A stretch of DNA of 64,000 nucleotides from Pogostemon cablin (GCA_023678885.1 CM043000.1:18336729-18400728); one strand, 5' to 3'. Positions 12,311 to 23,750 are shown, counted from the stretch's first letter. A program made the numbers and translations. Notes: generated from the letters alone by a model not told the origin.

Positions 12311-12718
12311 ATAAATATACTAAAAGACAAAATTATCCCTACGTGGTTGCATATTTTTTTAGAGAGACAGATGGAGTAATAAATAGATTTCAATTGTATT
12401 ATATTATAAGGTAACATTTAAAAAAATACAAGTTAAGAATCTTTCAAAAAATTAGAATATATATAATTATATATTAACTTTTTGCATGATTTAGTTATAT
12501 GTCACATTATCAAAATTCAAATGTTATAATTTGTTGCAAATTCTTTACATTGATGAAATAAATTGTCTAACTATAATCTCTCTAATTAATATTGAATCAT
12601 TATATCACACTGATTTTATTTAATTATAAAAAATAAGAATAATAATAATTTAATCATAAAAAATAATAAAAATAATTAAATGATCCCGCGTAGTACGCGG
12701 GTTTCATACTAGTATATA

Positions 12719-12999
12719 CTCCTTCCGTCCCACACTTATGTTCACACTTTCCATTTTCGTCCGTCCCACACTTATGTTCACCACCAAAAAAGAAAATTTC
12801 ACATTAACCAAAAACCTCAAAAGTTATCTTAATTTCAAAAATATCACTCCTACCTAACACACATAACATACTTTATAATTTATTTATTATCTAAAAATAC
12901 CACAATACCCCTAAAAAGTCAATAAAGTTGGTCAAAAAATAGCTTTTCTTAAACTTCGTATCTACAGTGTCAGTGAACTTAACTATATGACGGAGGGAG
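12719..12999. mobile_element. Stowaway-like MITE
   Basis: 281 bp with inverted ends CTCCTTCCGTCCCACACTT and GACGGAGGGAG, and a TA duplication on each side. It lies six bases beyond the end of Helitron 1. It is the same family and size as 20194-20473. Confidence 0.85.
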
Positions 13000-13045
13000 T
13001 ATATGTTATGGGTAGAAATTAGATTGATATTACAGTAGGAATATA

Positions 13046-14660
13046 TGATCAGTAATGAGAATGAAAATTCATTTATTTTTTGGTTCGATTTGATACCTCT
13101 TTGAGTGTTTTAATTGCTATTATTTGCACAAATCTTATTACTTTAAATGATTTTTAACTAAAAGGCACTTGAGAGATATTTTGTTGTGTTTTGATAGGAA
13201 AAAGGATAAAAAATGCAAAGTTGGAATGGAGGGTGAATTTGTTCATGCAAGAAAACAAAGGATCAATTTCCATAATTTTTCTGTATGCGTGTGGAGGTTC
13301 AAATTGATCGTGTTATATATGGTTGGAAAGATATGGAAGAGAGAGTCGTGTAGGCACAAGAATCGCCTCAATCGGAGTTTGGATGAAAAAGTTATGTTCA
13401 AAACCGTGAGGTCACACAGCTGCCAGCGAGAATTCCAAAAATTCACGAAAATTACCTCTTTTTCTTATTTTTTTTTGGTGACCAAGTTATTTCTTAATCT
13501 CACATTTCTCCATATCTTCCATAATTATATTTTTCCTTATTTTTTAAGATCTCATATTCTTCAACTCCTTATCTTATTCCATTCTCACACCTATATATAC
13601 TTCATTCTCATCACCACACAAAAAACACTGAACCCTACCATCACTCACCACCTTCCATCCATCCACCGGAGAGATGATTGGAGTTGCTACTTGGATCGGA
13701 GACAGAGATTCCGACGGAGACTGTGATTGAAGAATCAGAGTCCTCAAAAAGGGTTCTTTATTTTTCAATTATTTATCTTTGTTATTTTAGAACAATGATT
13801 GAGGCTTATTACATCTTTGTGATATGCCCTCGTAAATCTATGAGCTAAGTTTCTTTGTTGGTAATGTTAGGGCGTTAAGATAATTTTGACTATGTGATTT
13901 GATTGCTCTAGATTTGAATTTATTATTCAATGAAATGTTTATTTCCTTATTGAAGATGATATTTTAGACTTCATATTATTGTATTTTGAGATTTGATTCC
14001 TTTAATTATTTTTGACAGTATCACTGATTGATAGTTAATAGGATTATTTATTTCTACATGATAGTTTTTGTTTCTTGTGATACTGACCTATAATTCCTAA
14101 GAGTGTTAGACAATCAATTTAGAATATTGATTACTTGGTAAAACATCATTATTACGTAATTGGTAAAGAGACAAAAAGGGGTTAATAATTTAGTACCTAG
14201 AAAGGGAAGTCTAGTGTTCTAGCCTATAATGGAATTAGCATGAAGTACCTATAGAGAGAGTGAGAGTTAATTCCTTATTGATTCTAGAATTTGCAGCTCA
14301 TTATAAGTGTTAGATCCTACTCGATCAAGGTGATTTAACTAGGCTTAGTGATCCTCTTATAAACTTCTACAAGTAATTAATTTGGGTCTAGATAAATCAG
14401 TCACATAGTTAAGTTGTTTGCCCGAGCATTACCAATTCTCTATATTTGAATTCTAAATCGTTTTCTCTTGCGTGCTTTATTTTCTCGCTTAGTTTAATTA
14501 TTTAAATTCCGTTTTTATTAGTTACTAAATTATTTCCAAAAACTCCCAGATTTATCTTGCATTTAAATTGTCATACATAAAACTAATTATTAAATTTATA
14601 ACTATCTTGAGTGAACGATATTTTAACTTGGTCACATGCGCTACAATCAATCCCTTAAAA
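13046..14660 (+). mobile_element. LTR-like repeat family, copy 1
   Basis: A diverged relative of 38559-40110 and 55625-57180. It starts TGATCAGTAATG. At about 14190-14260 it carries AGTACCTAGAAAGGGAAGTC and GCATGAAGTACCTATAGAG, which align with 39625-39690. A TATA-like CTATATATACT (13590) is followed by a CATCCATCCACCGGAGAGA block, and it ends near CTTGGTCACATGCGCTACAA. No coding sequence is convincing. A TATA box plus TG start suggests a solo LTR or a large non-coding retroelement (LARD); this is inference. Confidence 0.55.
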
Positions 14661-14897
14661 ATAAATAGAAAACTTAAGTTTGTATTTAATGTTCTCAATC
14701 TATTACTAACGTTGACCATTCCAATCCAATAAAAACAAATATAGCAATTTTACCTAATTCTATTTTTTTTAAAATATATATCTAGCTATTTACTAATTTA
14801 CAATAGGCTAATTATATTGTACACCCGGGTGCACCCATTCTAAAAAGCGTATACAAATATAAATAAAAATATATACAATTATAAACAAAAATATATA

Positions 14898-16171
14898 CTC
14901 CCTCTGTCCCAATACAGCTTTCACATTTCCTCATTTGGTTGTACCAACACAGTTTTCACACCCTAAAATTGGAAAAATCAAATAAAAAATATCCTTGTAT
15001 TTTCTCTTATTTTCAAAAATGTCATCCTATCTTCATAAACTTAAAATACTAATTACATACCTAAAACATATTTAACTTAACAAAAATTATCCCAACCCAA
15101 CCCAGCCCAACCCAATTCAATTACCCAACCCAAATCTAAACATTAAGAATCCCAACATATTTGATCAGTTCAATATTCAGCTTCTCATTAGAAGCTTCAA
15201 CCTTAGATCTCATTTCTCTCTCACACCAAGATCTCAACCCCACCACCCATCGCTGTTTCCGCTCACCACCCTCGCCGGAGAACCTTCAACCTTAGATCCC
15301 CTTTCTCTCTCTCTCACCTAGATCTCAACTCCACCATCCATCGCCGTTTCCCCCACCACCCTCGCCGAAAAATCTTCAACCTTAGATCCCCTTTCTCTCA
15401 CCTAGATCTCAATCCCACCACCCGTCGCCGTTTTCCCTCACCACCCTCGCCGGACGATGCGCCGCCAGATCCGACATTAGCCGCCCTAACCCGTCGTCAT
15501 TTCTTCTACCACCCTCGTCGGACGATGTGCCACCAGATCCGACTCCAACCGCCATAACCGTCGTTGTTTTCTTGCCAAAGCTCACTATTGTCGTTCGCGA
15601 CGTTGGTCAGATCTACGTCCACTCTATCCAGCGCTGGTCCGTCATCGCTTGCTGTCGGTCTTCTACAGTCGTTCCGTCTGTAATGCCCTCTTCTCAGAAT
15701 CTGTAGAGTATCTATACTTAAATCCGATAGAGGTGGTTAATAGTGATGACGTTCATACTTTCTTTTCTTTTCCATGGATTTTCTTCGTATTTCTGTTGGC
15801 TTTGGAGACTTTATTATGCTTGATTTTTCATGTTTATGTGAAGTTGTAAAATATTGATTTTGATTTGGTTATCCGATTTGGTGTTTGCCATTTTTATTTT
15901 TATCTATCTTTCAATTAAATTTTGCAGCCAACTTTTCTAAACTGATGAATGTCTGAATTGGTCAGTCCAATGGGTTGGGATCACTTCTCCTACTCTTCCT
16001 CTACTTCTGTTATTGCTATGAGATTAATTCTAATTATAAACTTAATCCCTTTACAATTTATATCTGAATGTACAAATTTGCCCTCAAAAAGTTGGTTTGA
16101 AAAGTAAAAAAATGTGAACAGTGAATTTTTTTGTAACAGTAAGTGTGAAGAGTGAGCTGGGACAGAGGGAG
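14898..16171. mobile_element. Large Stowaway-like element with GC-rich internal cargo
   Basis: Inverted ends CTCCCTCTGTCCCA and TGGGACAGAGGGAG with flanking TA, 1274 bp long, about five times the usual size here. The interior from 15190 to 15640 is GC-rich and gene-like, with three tandem units (next entry). From 15640 to 16120 it is AT-rich. It looks like a MITE that captured foreign sequence. I do not recognise the cargo. Confidence 0.7.
15195..15560 (+). repeat. GC-rich minisatellite, about 88-bp units
   Basis: Three units (about 15195-15282, 15283-15371, 15372-15460) share CTTCAACCTTAGATC, TCTCACCTAGATCTCAA, CCACCACCC and CACCACCCTCGCCG. A further duplicated block, CGGACGATGYGCCRCCAGATC, follows at about 15452 and 15518. 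The make-up resembles a plant 5' leader or a proline-rich coding start. Confidence 0.8.
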
Positions 16172-17049
16172 TACAATTTAATTGTTAGTTTTTTAAATGA
16201 AAAATTGAGTGTAAAAAGATATACAATTATTAAAAAATATGTATACACTATTGAATAAAAAGTTATACATATATAAATACTAGTTTTTTTAATGAAAAAC
16301 TTAGTGTGAAAAAAGTATATAATTATTAAGAAACATCGTATACAAAATAGAATAACATATATACAGAATAGAATAAAAAGTTATACACATATGAGTGCAC
16401 CCAAATGCACCTAATATCAATAACATTAGAAACTTAAGGAAATTAAAATTAGAAAAAAAAATCAATTTTAGAGTTTTGATTTCTACAAACACGTTGCATT
16501 GAAAAAGGAAGATGAAATTTAAATCTTTAAACTTTGACCTTTTTTTTTTTTTTACATATTAAGTCATGTCACACATTGAACAACCTACGACTTTACACAA
16601 AATTTAAATCAAGTATGCTTTTATCATAATTCAACAACGATTAATGAAAAGAATGAGTAATAATTTATTAATCTAACTTTTTTGAATATTTATAGATTAC
16701 TTATATTTGGAAAATAGATGACGTGGATATATGGATATTGAATAAGGGCATGTGAGTTTGGTGTGAATGGTTAAGAGGGAGTAAATCATGCAATAATTAT
16801 CTCAGTTTAACAGTCACTTTGGTACTCTTATGTCAGCACTACCACACATGAAACAAACCTCGTTTTAGCGTGTTTGAGTCTTGTTTATTAGGAAATAATC
16901 AAGTTTTATATTGAGCTTGAAGTCAACTCGATAAATTTTAAATTATCGAATTTCAACTCAAACATAAACTAAAGGCTCTTTTATATTCATAAACATGTTT
17001 ACAAATACATTTAATTATATGCTTGTAAATAAATCTTTACTAACATATA
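16172..17049. other. AT-rich intergenic sequence
   Basis: No gene seen. GTGCACCCAAATGCACC near 16394 mirrors GTACACCCGGGTGCACCC near 14819. The large MITE may therefore sit inside an older element bounded by these GTGCACCC motifs, but I could not establish its ends. Confidence 0.4.
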
Positions 17050-17232
17050 CTCTCCTTCCGTCCAATTTTAAGATATCCATTTGCTTTTTGCACGTGGATT
17101 AAGGAGAAAGTGGATAGTTGTAGGGAAGTGGTGGACCATATTGTTTACTTTTTTACTAAATAGAGAAATAAATACCTTTGAATCGAACACCAAAAATAGT
17201 AAAATGGATACCTTAGAAGTGAATGGAGGGAG
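17050..17232. mobile_element. Stowaway-like MITE
   Basis: 183 bp from CTCTCCTTCCGTCCAATTTT to GAATGGAGGGAG with TA on both sides. It contains the GCACGTGGATTAAGGAG block seen in many siblings in this window. Confidence 0.75.
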
Positions 17233-17361
17233 TAATATTTTCGTTGGTGTTTAGTAAATGAACATTATGTTCATGAACCCATAATATAATTTATTCTATT
17301 AAATTATATTCCTTTCATCCTAAATTAAATTTCATATTTTTATTTTTTTGCCCTTTTCATA

Positions 17362-17583
17362 CTTCTTTCGTCCGTCGGAAAGGTATACATTTTGCAATTT
17401 TGGGCGTCCGCACCAAAGATATACATTTCCCTTTTCAAACACATGGGACCCACACTCATCATTAATACATTTAATATATGGGTCCGCACACCCCACTAAT
17501 ACAACTGCCTACTACACATTAAATAATAATACTCCTTAATCCACGTGCAAAAAGCAAATGTGTACCTATTAGACGAACGAAAG
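17362..17583. mobile_element. Degenerate Stowaway-like MITE
   Basis: Left CTTCTTTCGTCCGTCGGAAA and right AGACGAACGAAAG are imperfect inverted ends. The internal block CCACGTGCAAAAAGCAAATG matches other copies. Only the left side keeps a TA. Confidence 0.55.
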
Positions 17584-18089
17584 ACATTAAACTTCACCAT
17601 TCAAAAAATAAACATTACATCAATCTTCAATTCTAAAAGGGAGTGACAAAAGGCCTTCTTTTGGCTTAATTTTATCTCTTAATTCTTATCTTACAGAAAA
17701 AATTGCAAATAAACCAAAAAAAAAATAATAATAATAAAATAAAATAAATTGTATAGTACATTATTTTTGGAAAAGACGAGAGCGTCTCAAGAATTACATT
17801 CTGCTTAAATAGCCGCTTATCTACAGAAAACTTGTTACCTTGATTAGCCGCTAAACACGCATAAGCTCCACTCAATTTAACTAATGCATTTTTCTTCTGC
17901 CGTTTGATTTTTTAACTTTTTTTTTAAATTTTAACTAGGCTTTGTTTTATTTTATTATAATTTATTAGGAACACAATGGATGTAATCAGTGTCAAAATAG
18001 TATATAATGGACAAAAAGAATGTATAATAATTTTACTTTTTATTAATGAGCTATTACTTTTTTATTTATTAGTATATTAATAGTTAATG

Positions 18090-18480
18090 AAAAAATTCAT
18101 TTAAATGATTATCACTTTTCCTTTATCAGGTATCATTTTTATTAAAAATGTAATCACTTTTATTATTTAAAAAAAATATTGTTAAATAATTTAATTGGAC
18201 ATTATCACTTTCCTTGGATCAGATATCACTTTTTATTAAAAATGTTATTACGTTGTATCCGTCTTATAAAATTTTCATTAAATAGTTTAATTGGATGTGT
18301 ATAACATTTTCTTTATCAAGTATCACTTTTGATTGAATATATTATCACTTTTTGTCTTTTTTATAAATTATTTATAAAATAATTTAATTAGTCGACTATC
18401 ACTTTTCCATGTTCATATATTCCTTTTTGTTAAAAATATCATAACTTTCTTATTTATAAAATTGTCTTGAAATAGATGAA
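18090..18480 (+). repeat. AT-rich minisatellite, about 95-bp units
   Basis: Four diverged units each carry ATAATTTAATTGG (or a variant), then TTATCACTTTCC, then TTTTTATTAAAAATGT. The motif recurs near 18112, 18190, 18283 and 18382. Similar TATCACTTTTTATT strings occur near 48890-48990. The surrounding 17584-18870 has no gene. Confidence 0.6.
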
Positions 18481-18870
18481 TAATAAGTGTCACTTTTTTT
18501 TAAGTATCACTTTTGAATTTTCAATTATCACATTTAATTTTCTTAATGATCACATTATACTTTTAAGTATTATTTGTAATTTTTATAATTAATAAAATCA
18601 TTAATTTTAAAATGTATAAAAAAATATAAAGGTATTACAGTTAATTAATTAAGTAATTGCATATTATGACGATTGTGCCATTTCCGTGGAGTTTGCACAT
18701 GTAACCGGCAAAAGCCGCCTTTTCCTTTATTTCTTATTTTTTTCATTAATTATACTAATTGATATATGGATAACCCGTCTCATAGAAGAAGATCCATAAG
18801 ACGGTCTCGCACAAAACTCACCCTTTATTTTTAGGGACACTTGTTTAGGGACAACTGTCTCGGAATTGAA

Positions 18871-19060
18871 GACTTTCTGTCTGCGCTGCAGCCCAATGTG
18901 GCTGATGATGACATCAGTGGACTTCTCTTTCTTGCTTCTTGAACGACGGCGAATTGCCGAATTTGAATGGTGAAATAGATGGAAATGATCATATCATGGC
19001 ATTCCAGTTAGCTAATTAGTACTTTTTGTATGTGTTAATTAAGACAAATTAGAGATAATT
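18871..19060 (+). pseudogene. Relic of the 3' end of a type I MADS-box gene
   Basis: GACTTTCTGTCTGCGCTGCA aligns with GACTTTCTGCCGGCGCCGCA in the intact gene at 24500. It is followed by DDDISGLL codons matching that gene's acidic tail. A small insertion then gives an early TGA (18940-18942). In another frame the old tail is still open as NGEIDGNDHIMAFQLAN before TAG (19017-19019). Even the 3' flank TATGTGTTAATTAAG is shared with 24946-24961. No MADS domain lies upstream, so this is a 3' fragment. Confidence 0.8.
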
Positions 19061-19337
19061 TATTTTTAGTTGATTAGGGGTTCCAATTTTTGCACTCTTG
19101 AATCTTGATTATTTGTATTTTAAATTCATATGTTTATTCTTAAACTATATTCCTTTCCGGCTTTTATATAATAAGTATATATAATTCGCTTGCAATTACT
19201 AAGATTTTTCCTAGGTTTTGAAACTATTATTTTCATTTAAAATAATTACTCTATATATTAATGATGGCCAAGGAGCTCGTTGAACTAATTACATGAAGTA
19301 ATAAATTTGAACTCATTCCATTATATCAATCATGTCA

Positions 19338-19591
19338 TTAGGTGTTAGTGGCCCTATATGCTGGCTTGAATGGTATTCTGATCAACCCTGTAGCCATCAA
19401 CACCCTAATGGCCATCCTTGCAAGTGATCCATTTATCCTTAACCTATCGGAGAGAAGGGAGGGAGTGACAGCAGCTTGTCCTTATCGAACAAAATCATCT
19501 TTTTTTCTTTCTCCTTTTTGCTTCACTTCTTCTTCTTTGCCACCACCGGATTGGATGACGGGGGAGGAGCCTTGTCCTTCATCGGTGCCAT
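19338..19591 (-). pseudogene. RPS25: Processed pseudogene of cytosolic ribosomal protein eS25
   Basis: On the minus strand the ATG at 19591 reads MAPMKDKAPPPSSNPVVAKK, then a stop and a shrunken lysine-rich segment. The core SLLSDRLRINGSLARMAIRV follows in frame with LMATGLIRIP and ...AYRATNT before TAA (19340-19338). These match plant 40S RPS25 (about 108 residues). The copy has no introns, internal deletions (254 bp instead of about 327) and at least two stops, so it is a dead retrocopy. No poly(A) tail is obvious. Confidence 0.88.
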
Positions 19592-19767
19592 TGGAAATGG
19601 AGTAGAGGTAGAGTTCTAGGGAAGAACTAACGTTATTAAAACTAACGTTGACATGATTAATTCAACATCGTGTGTATATGGTTTAAACAAAAAACAAAAC
19701 AAAACAAAACAAAAACAAAGAGACCTAGCTTAAGTACGTGCATGAGTAATTAATTAATTATAATATT

Positions 19768-20173
19768 TACACCCTCTATTCCACCATAACCATTATCCAT
19801 TTTTATTATGGATGTCCGATTATAAAGTTTATATTTTCTTTATATTATATTAAATGAGATCCACATAAAATAATTAATATATGGTCACACACAAAATACT
19901 AACACAATTATTCACTATACATTAAAATATTATATGTCACACTACATACATTTTGGATTAAAATGTAATAAATTTTACTCTTTTCATTTTTGTCTGTTTC
20001 ACAATAAACTTTTTATAAAAATATCACATCAATTCTATAATTTCAAAATACATCAATTTATTTATTATCTAAGAAGACCATTACCCAAATATCAATAAAG
20101 TTAATAAAATTAATTTTTCTTAAACTACGAGTGATCTTTTGTAACTGTGAACATTATTACAGGACGATGGAGT
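19768..20173. mobile_element. Degenerate Stowaway-like MITE
   Basis: The right half (about 19978-20173) matches the body of the 281-bp family (TTTATTTATTATCTAAGAA, TTTTTCTTAAACTACG) and ends ACAGGACGATGGAGTA. The left end is uncertain; ACCCTCTATTCCACCATAAC at 19768 may be it or may belong to a second relic. Confidence 0.45.
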
Positions 20174-20193
20174 ATTATATGGAGTAAATAATA

Positions 20194-20473
20194 CTCCCTC
20201 TGTCCTACATCACCCTTTACACTTTCATTATACGTTCATCCCATAACACCCTTTACATCTCATAAAAGGAAATATCACTTTATCCAACAATCTCAAAATT
20301 TACTTTAATTTCAATTTTGTCATTCATTTTTCACACACTTACCATTACTTTATTATATTTTATTACCTAAAATTACTACAATATCCTATAAATCAACATA
20401 ATCAGTTAAAAAGTACAACTTTTTTAAATAACGTGATACAATAAACTGAAAGGGTAGTTCGAGACGAAGAGAG
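20194..20473. mobile_element. Stowaway-like MITE
   Basis: 280 bp, ends CTCCCTCTGTCCTACATCAC and GAGACGAAGAGAG, flanked by TA. A sibling of 12719-12999. Confidence 0.8.
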
Positions 20474-20801
20474 TAACATCATATAAATGGCCAGAGTTTA
20501 TCCATCCACTGCTGAATATTTGGGCGTATTGTGACATGTTCCAAATTCACAATTCAAGAAGGAATTGATAAACAACGGAGAATTATAAATCGTAAATGAA
20601 ATAAGGAGATACATTACACTGATTTGAGCAGGTGTTCAACTCCAAAGAAAGAAAGAAGATGGAAGAGAGAGAAAACACAATGCCAAACTATTTCTATGCT
20701 AACAAACCATAAGATTCCCTAGCTTATGTCCATTCGCATAATGGGCTATTCATAAACACATTGGGCCTTAATGTTGAGCTATTATTTTCTTGGGCAGTAT
20801 C

Positions 20802-21354
20802 CAGGGGTGTAAACGAATAGGGCATACAGCGAACAGCTCGTGACTTGGTTTGTTAAGAGCTTGTTTATGTTCGTTAAATTAAGCTCGTTATGTAAACTAA
20901 CAGAATTTGAGCATTGCATAGCTCGTTTGTTAAAAGCTCGTTTAGTGTTCGTTTATATATATAAATATATATATAAATATATATAATTTATTATTATTCT
21001 TTATAATATAAATATAACATAAAAATATTGAAAGCATTTATACATGTTAAATTACCTTATTCTTATGAAATAATAAAAAATATATTATTTTTTATTGGTA
21101 GTTGATGAATATTTTGTTATTTTAGAATAGTGGTGTGTTTGTTTATCATGTTCACGAACGAAATTATATAGGTGTTCACGAACAAAAGTTTCATGAACAC
21201 GTTGTCAAACATGTTCACGAACAAAAGCTCGCGAACACGTTATGTTTACGTTCGCAAATAAAAACGAGTTTTCACTAATGAGCTCGAGCTCGTTTATTTC
21301 TTAACAAATGAGACTCACTCTTCGTCAAGCTCGGCTCGACTCGTTTATACTCTA
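20802..21354. mobile_element. hAT-type MITE B
   Basis: A 553-bp element with a perfect 8-bp duplication GCAGTATC (20794-20801, 21355-21362). Ends are CAGGGGTGTAAACGA and, on the other strand, TAGAGTATAAACGA. The subterminal DNA is rich in GAGCTCGTTTA and TTCGCGAAC-like motifs in both orientations. No coding capacity. Confidence 0.88.
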
Positions 21355-21429
21355 GCAGTATCATATTCAGTAATTAAGTTGTGTCAATTAATTTTCTTGA
21401 ATAAAATGACACGCAGAATTGAGATAAGT

Positions 21430-21712
21430 AATTATACTTTATTAGAAGAATACTAACGCTAAAAGTCATTGTTAATTTTTTGTCTTTTTATATAATTAGT
21501 CGCATGACCTATTACTAAGATATACTTATATAATAAGTAAAGTATTTTTATTTGTAATTAAAATATATTAATAATGAATCATATTATAACACCCTAAAAT
21601 CATATTTTAATTCATTATTCATCGTATTTTAAAAAACATATTTTAATGCGTCTCACATACCGTCTCACATAAACAAAGTCTCATAAACAACATCTCACAA
21701 GAGATATAGCAA
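21430..21712. repeat. Partial GTCTC-family element
   Basis: Contains GCGTCTCACATACCGTCTCA and CATCTCACAAGAGATA. These match the right end of the element at 10667-11022, as does the AT-rich body with TATTTTAATTCATTATTCAT. Its left end is eroded. Confidence 0.55.
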
Positions 21713-21733
21713 TATAGAATAGACACAAAATCA

Positions 21734-22186
21734 TGTAGGAAATAAATCCATTAAACCTAATACCTTAAACTCTATTAAGATAAACAACATTATAATTATA
21801 ATGCGGAAGCGTACCTTGAACTCTATGCAGAACACGAACTCAGAGAACTCGGGATCAGTTGTTATATAGCCTTCCTCAACTAAGCCTCCTTATTCCTTAT
21901 GAGGACCGTAGTAATCCCTCCCGATGGGGAGAATGGATGACCATGTGCGGCTTAGTGTATTGAGGATCATAACCTGTGAGCCTTTATATACTATACAACT
22001 AGGTCACCCATAATCACCTAGTCATGTAGTATTAAGTATCTACTCAATTGATCCATATTATTATTTTTATAGCACCTTAATTAGATCACTTAATTAAGTC
22101 TATAAAATAATTGAATAGCTAATATAATTGCGTAATAATATATTTTCCACAATTAGATTATATAGGAAATTAAAAATTTCCTAACA
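21734..22186. mobile_element. Solo LTR, 453 bp
   Basis: Begins TGTAGGAAAT and ends ATTTCCTAACA, the inverse of TGTTAGGAAAT. It is flanked by the 5-bp duplication AATCA (21729-21733, 22187-22191). It contains AATGCGGAAGCGTACC, a motif I associate with Copia LTR borders in plants. No internal region is present, so an LTR-LTR recombination product is the simplest reading. Transcription orientation is unclear. Confidence 0.8.
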
Positions 22187-22671
22187 AATCAACCTAAAAA
22201 ATATGTCTCTCTCCAAAAACTAACTGCACTTATTGGAATAATCCATGTTTGGAATATTGTGGATTTAAATTGTCGTCCCTAGGTAATTGTTATCTGCGAT
22301 TTTCCAAGAAAAAAAGAATCATATTGTTATTGAATAAACATGTGAATCAAGCAGGCATTAACAAACAAGACGATATTTTGGATGCAATTGTGAGAAGGTG
22401 GGAGCCACTGATCAATATTGGCGTGAGATTGTTTTAGTTTTATTTAAATAATTAGTTTTCAATTTTTAATAAAGATTTTACTTCTTGAATTTACAGTCAT
22501 TATAGATATCGAATTTGTAATTTTTTTAAATTGGTTTAAGGGGGATAATTTGGTATATTTAGGTAAAAATATATTATGTGATTTAAATGATAATTTTGAA
22601 ATTAAAGTATAATGTGAATAATATTTTTAACATTAATTTAAGATCAAAATGTGCTATTAATACCACAACAA

Positions 22672-22710
22672 CTAGTTTTTTTCACCCGTGGGATGCACGG
22701 AGAGTAAAAC
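22672..22710 (-). mobile_element. 3' terminus of a third Helitron
   Basis: Read on the minus strand, a hairpin with stem CCGTG/CACGG (22686-22700) lies about ten bases before CTAG (22675-22672), followed by T. This is the Helitron 3' signature. The element must extend to higher coordinates, but I could not find its 5' TC end. The AT-rich stretch 22711-23560 shows no gene. Confidence 0.6.
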
Positions 22711-23563
22711 ATATTTATTATTTTTTTATACTTACATTTTTTTATTAGTAATATATTTATATTATTTATAAATTAAATTAATACTTTTTTGGTTCGTTAA
22801 TAACATATTTATTTACTTTTAAATGTGAATCTATGAATATTATTATTTTATATAAATGAATAGTTGTATTAATGGTGACTCGTCGGTCATGTGTGGAGTA
22901 TTTTGCTGAAAAGATAAAAATGTATATTTTTATAGTGGACTATAAAAATGACAAAATACATTTCTTATTAGCGGACGAAATGATTATTTATTATTCAATA
23001 TTTAGATTATTTCTTATCGTGAATTTGGTTAATTGGTTTAAAGCCAAGTACACATCCCAAATGTAATGTGATATTCGTACCGTTGTAAACCCATTTAGAA
23101 TTATCTATACCCGTTTCATTAGGATTTGGGTAAATCAGGTGCCTATAAATGCTATCCCTATAGGCAATTTTACCTGTAATTGGGTACCTAAATTCATGTA
23201 TTTGTGTATAATAACAATAAAAACTTGAAGTGGCCAAAAAAACAAATATGATAATTCAAATTTGTATAAAAAACCTTTTGACCCAAGATTTTTTTAAGAT
23301 TGGAATAAATTACGTCCATGGGCTTCACAACACTTTCATAACAATACACGTGATGTATTCTGTTAGTTACTAACGAAGAATTTTACAGTATTCTTATGGA
23401 ATTAATTTTGTCACAAAAGGACCTATTTGATATTTGAACATTTTTATGGTACCAAAAATAAAATTTTCTCCAAATACAGGGAGAAGATGAAGAATGATTA
23501 TTTACAACAAAATATTAAAAAAAAAAAAAAAAAAGGGAACGGATTTATTAAACTAACGACCCC

Positions 23564-23730
23564 CTACTTATTTTTGGTAATGAATCAAGCAAGTTCGACT
23601 TGAACCCTAAGTCAGGTTAAATTAACGGCTACTTAGTTTTGGTAATTAATGCGACTTGAACCCTTAAATTAACGGCTCTTTAACCCTACTTAATTTTGGT
23701 AATTAATCCGACTTCAACCCCAAGTCAGAC
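23564..23730 (+). repeat. Three-unit repeat in the MADS gene 1 promoter
   Basis: CTACTTANTTTTGGTAATDAAT followed by CGACTTGAACCC starts at 23564, 23629 and 23686. The last unit ends about 15 bases before the TATA box. Inverse-like AAGTCAGG/AAGTCAGAC tags close the first and third units. It may influence transcription; that is inference. Confidence 0.75.
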
Positions 23731-23742
23731 TTTCTTGCTGTC

Positions 23743-23750
23743 TATAAAAG
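23743..23750 (+). promoter_or_regulatory. TATA box of MADS gene 1
   Basis: TATAAAAG lies 130 bases before the ATG, inside CTTGCTGTCTATAAAAGACG. The same string, with one change, precedes MADS gene 2. Confidence 0.7.

Larger units (their letters stand above)
9413..12712 (+). mobile_element. Helitron 1, non-autonomous, internally expanded
   Basis: The 3' end is a textbook Helitron terminus: a hairpin with stem CCCGCG/CGCGGG (12685-12701) seven bases before CTAG (12709-12712), followed by T at the target. The 5' region near 9413 (CTATAGCAGAAATTTTTCTT, then GCTGACGTGTCGTC) is shared, on the opposite strand, with Helitron 2 near 41080-41152. No Rep/helicase is present. The body is mostly a 0.9-kb unit repeated almost three times (separate entry), and a 356-bp element has inserted into the second unit. 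Confidence 0.85.

Noticed and set aside
13169..13726. Open frame of 185 codons (+)
   Set aside because: It lies inside the LTR-like repeat copy 1, has AT-driven composition and no recognisable domain; the relatives at 38 and 55 kb do not keep it open.
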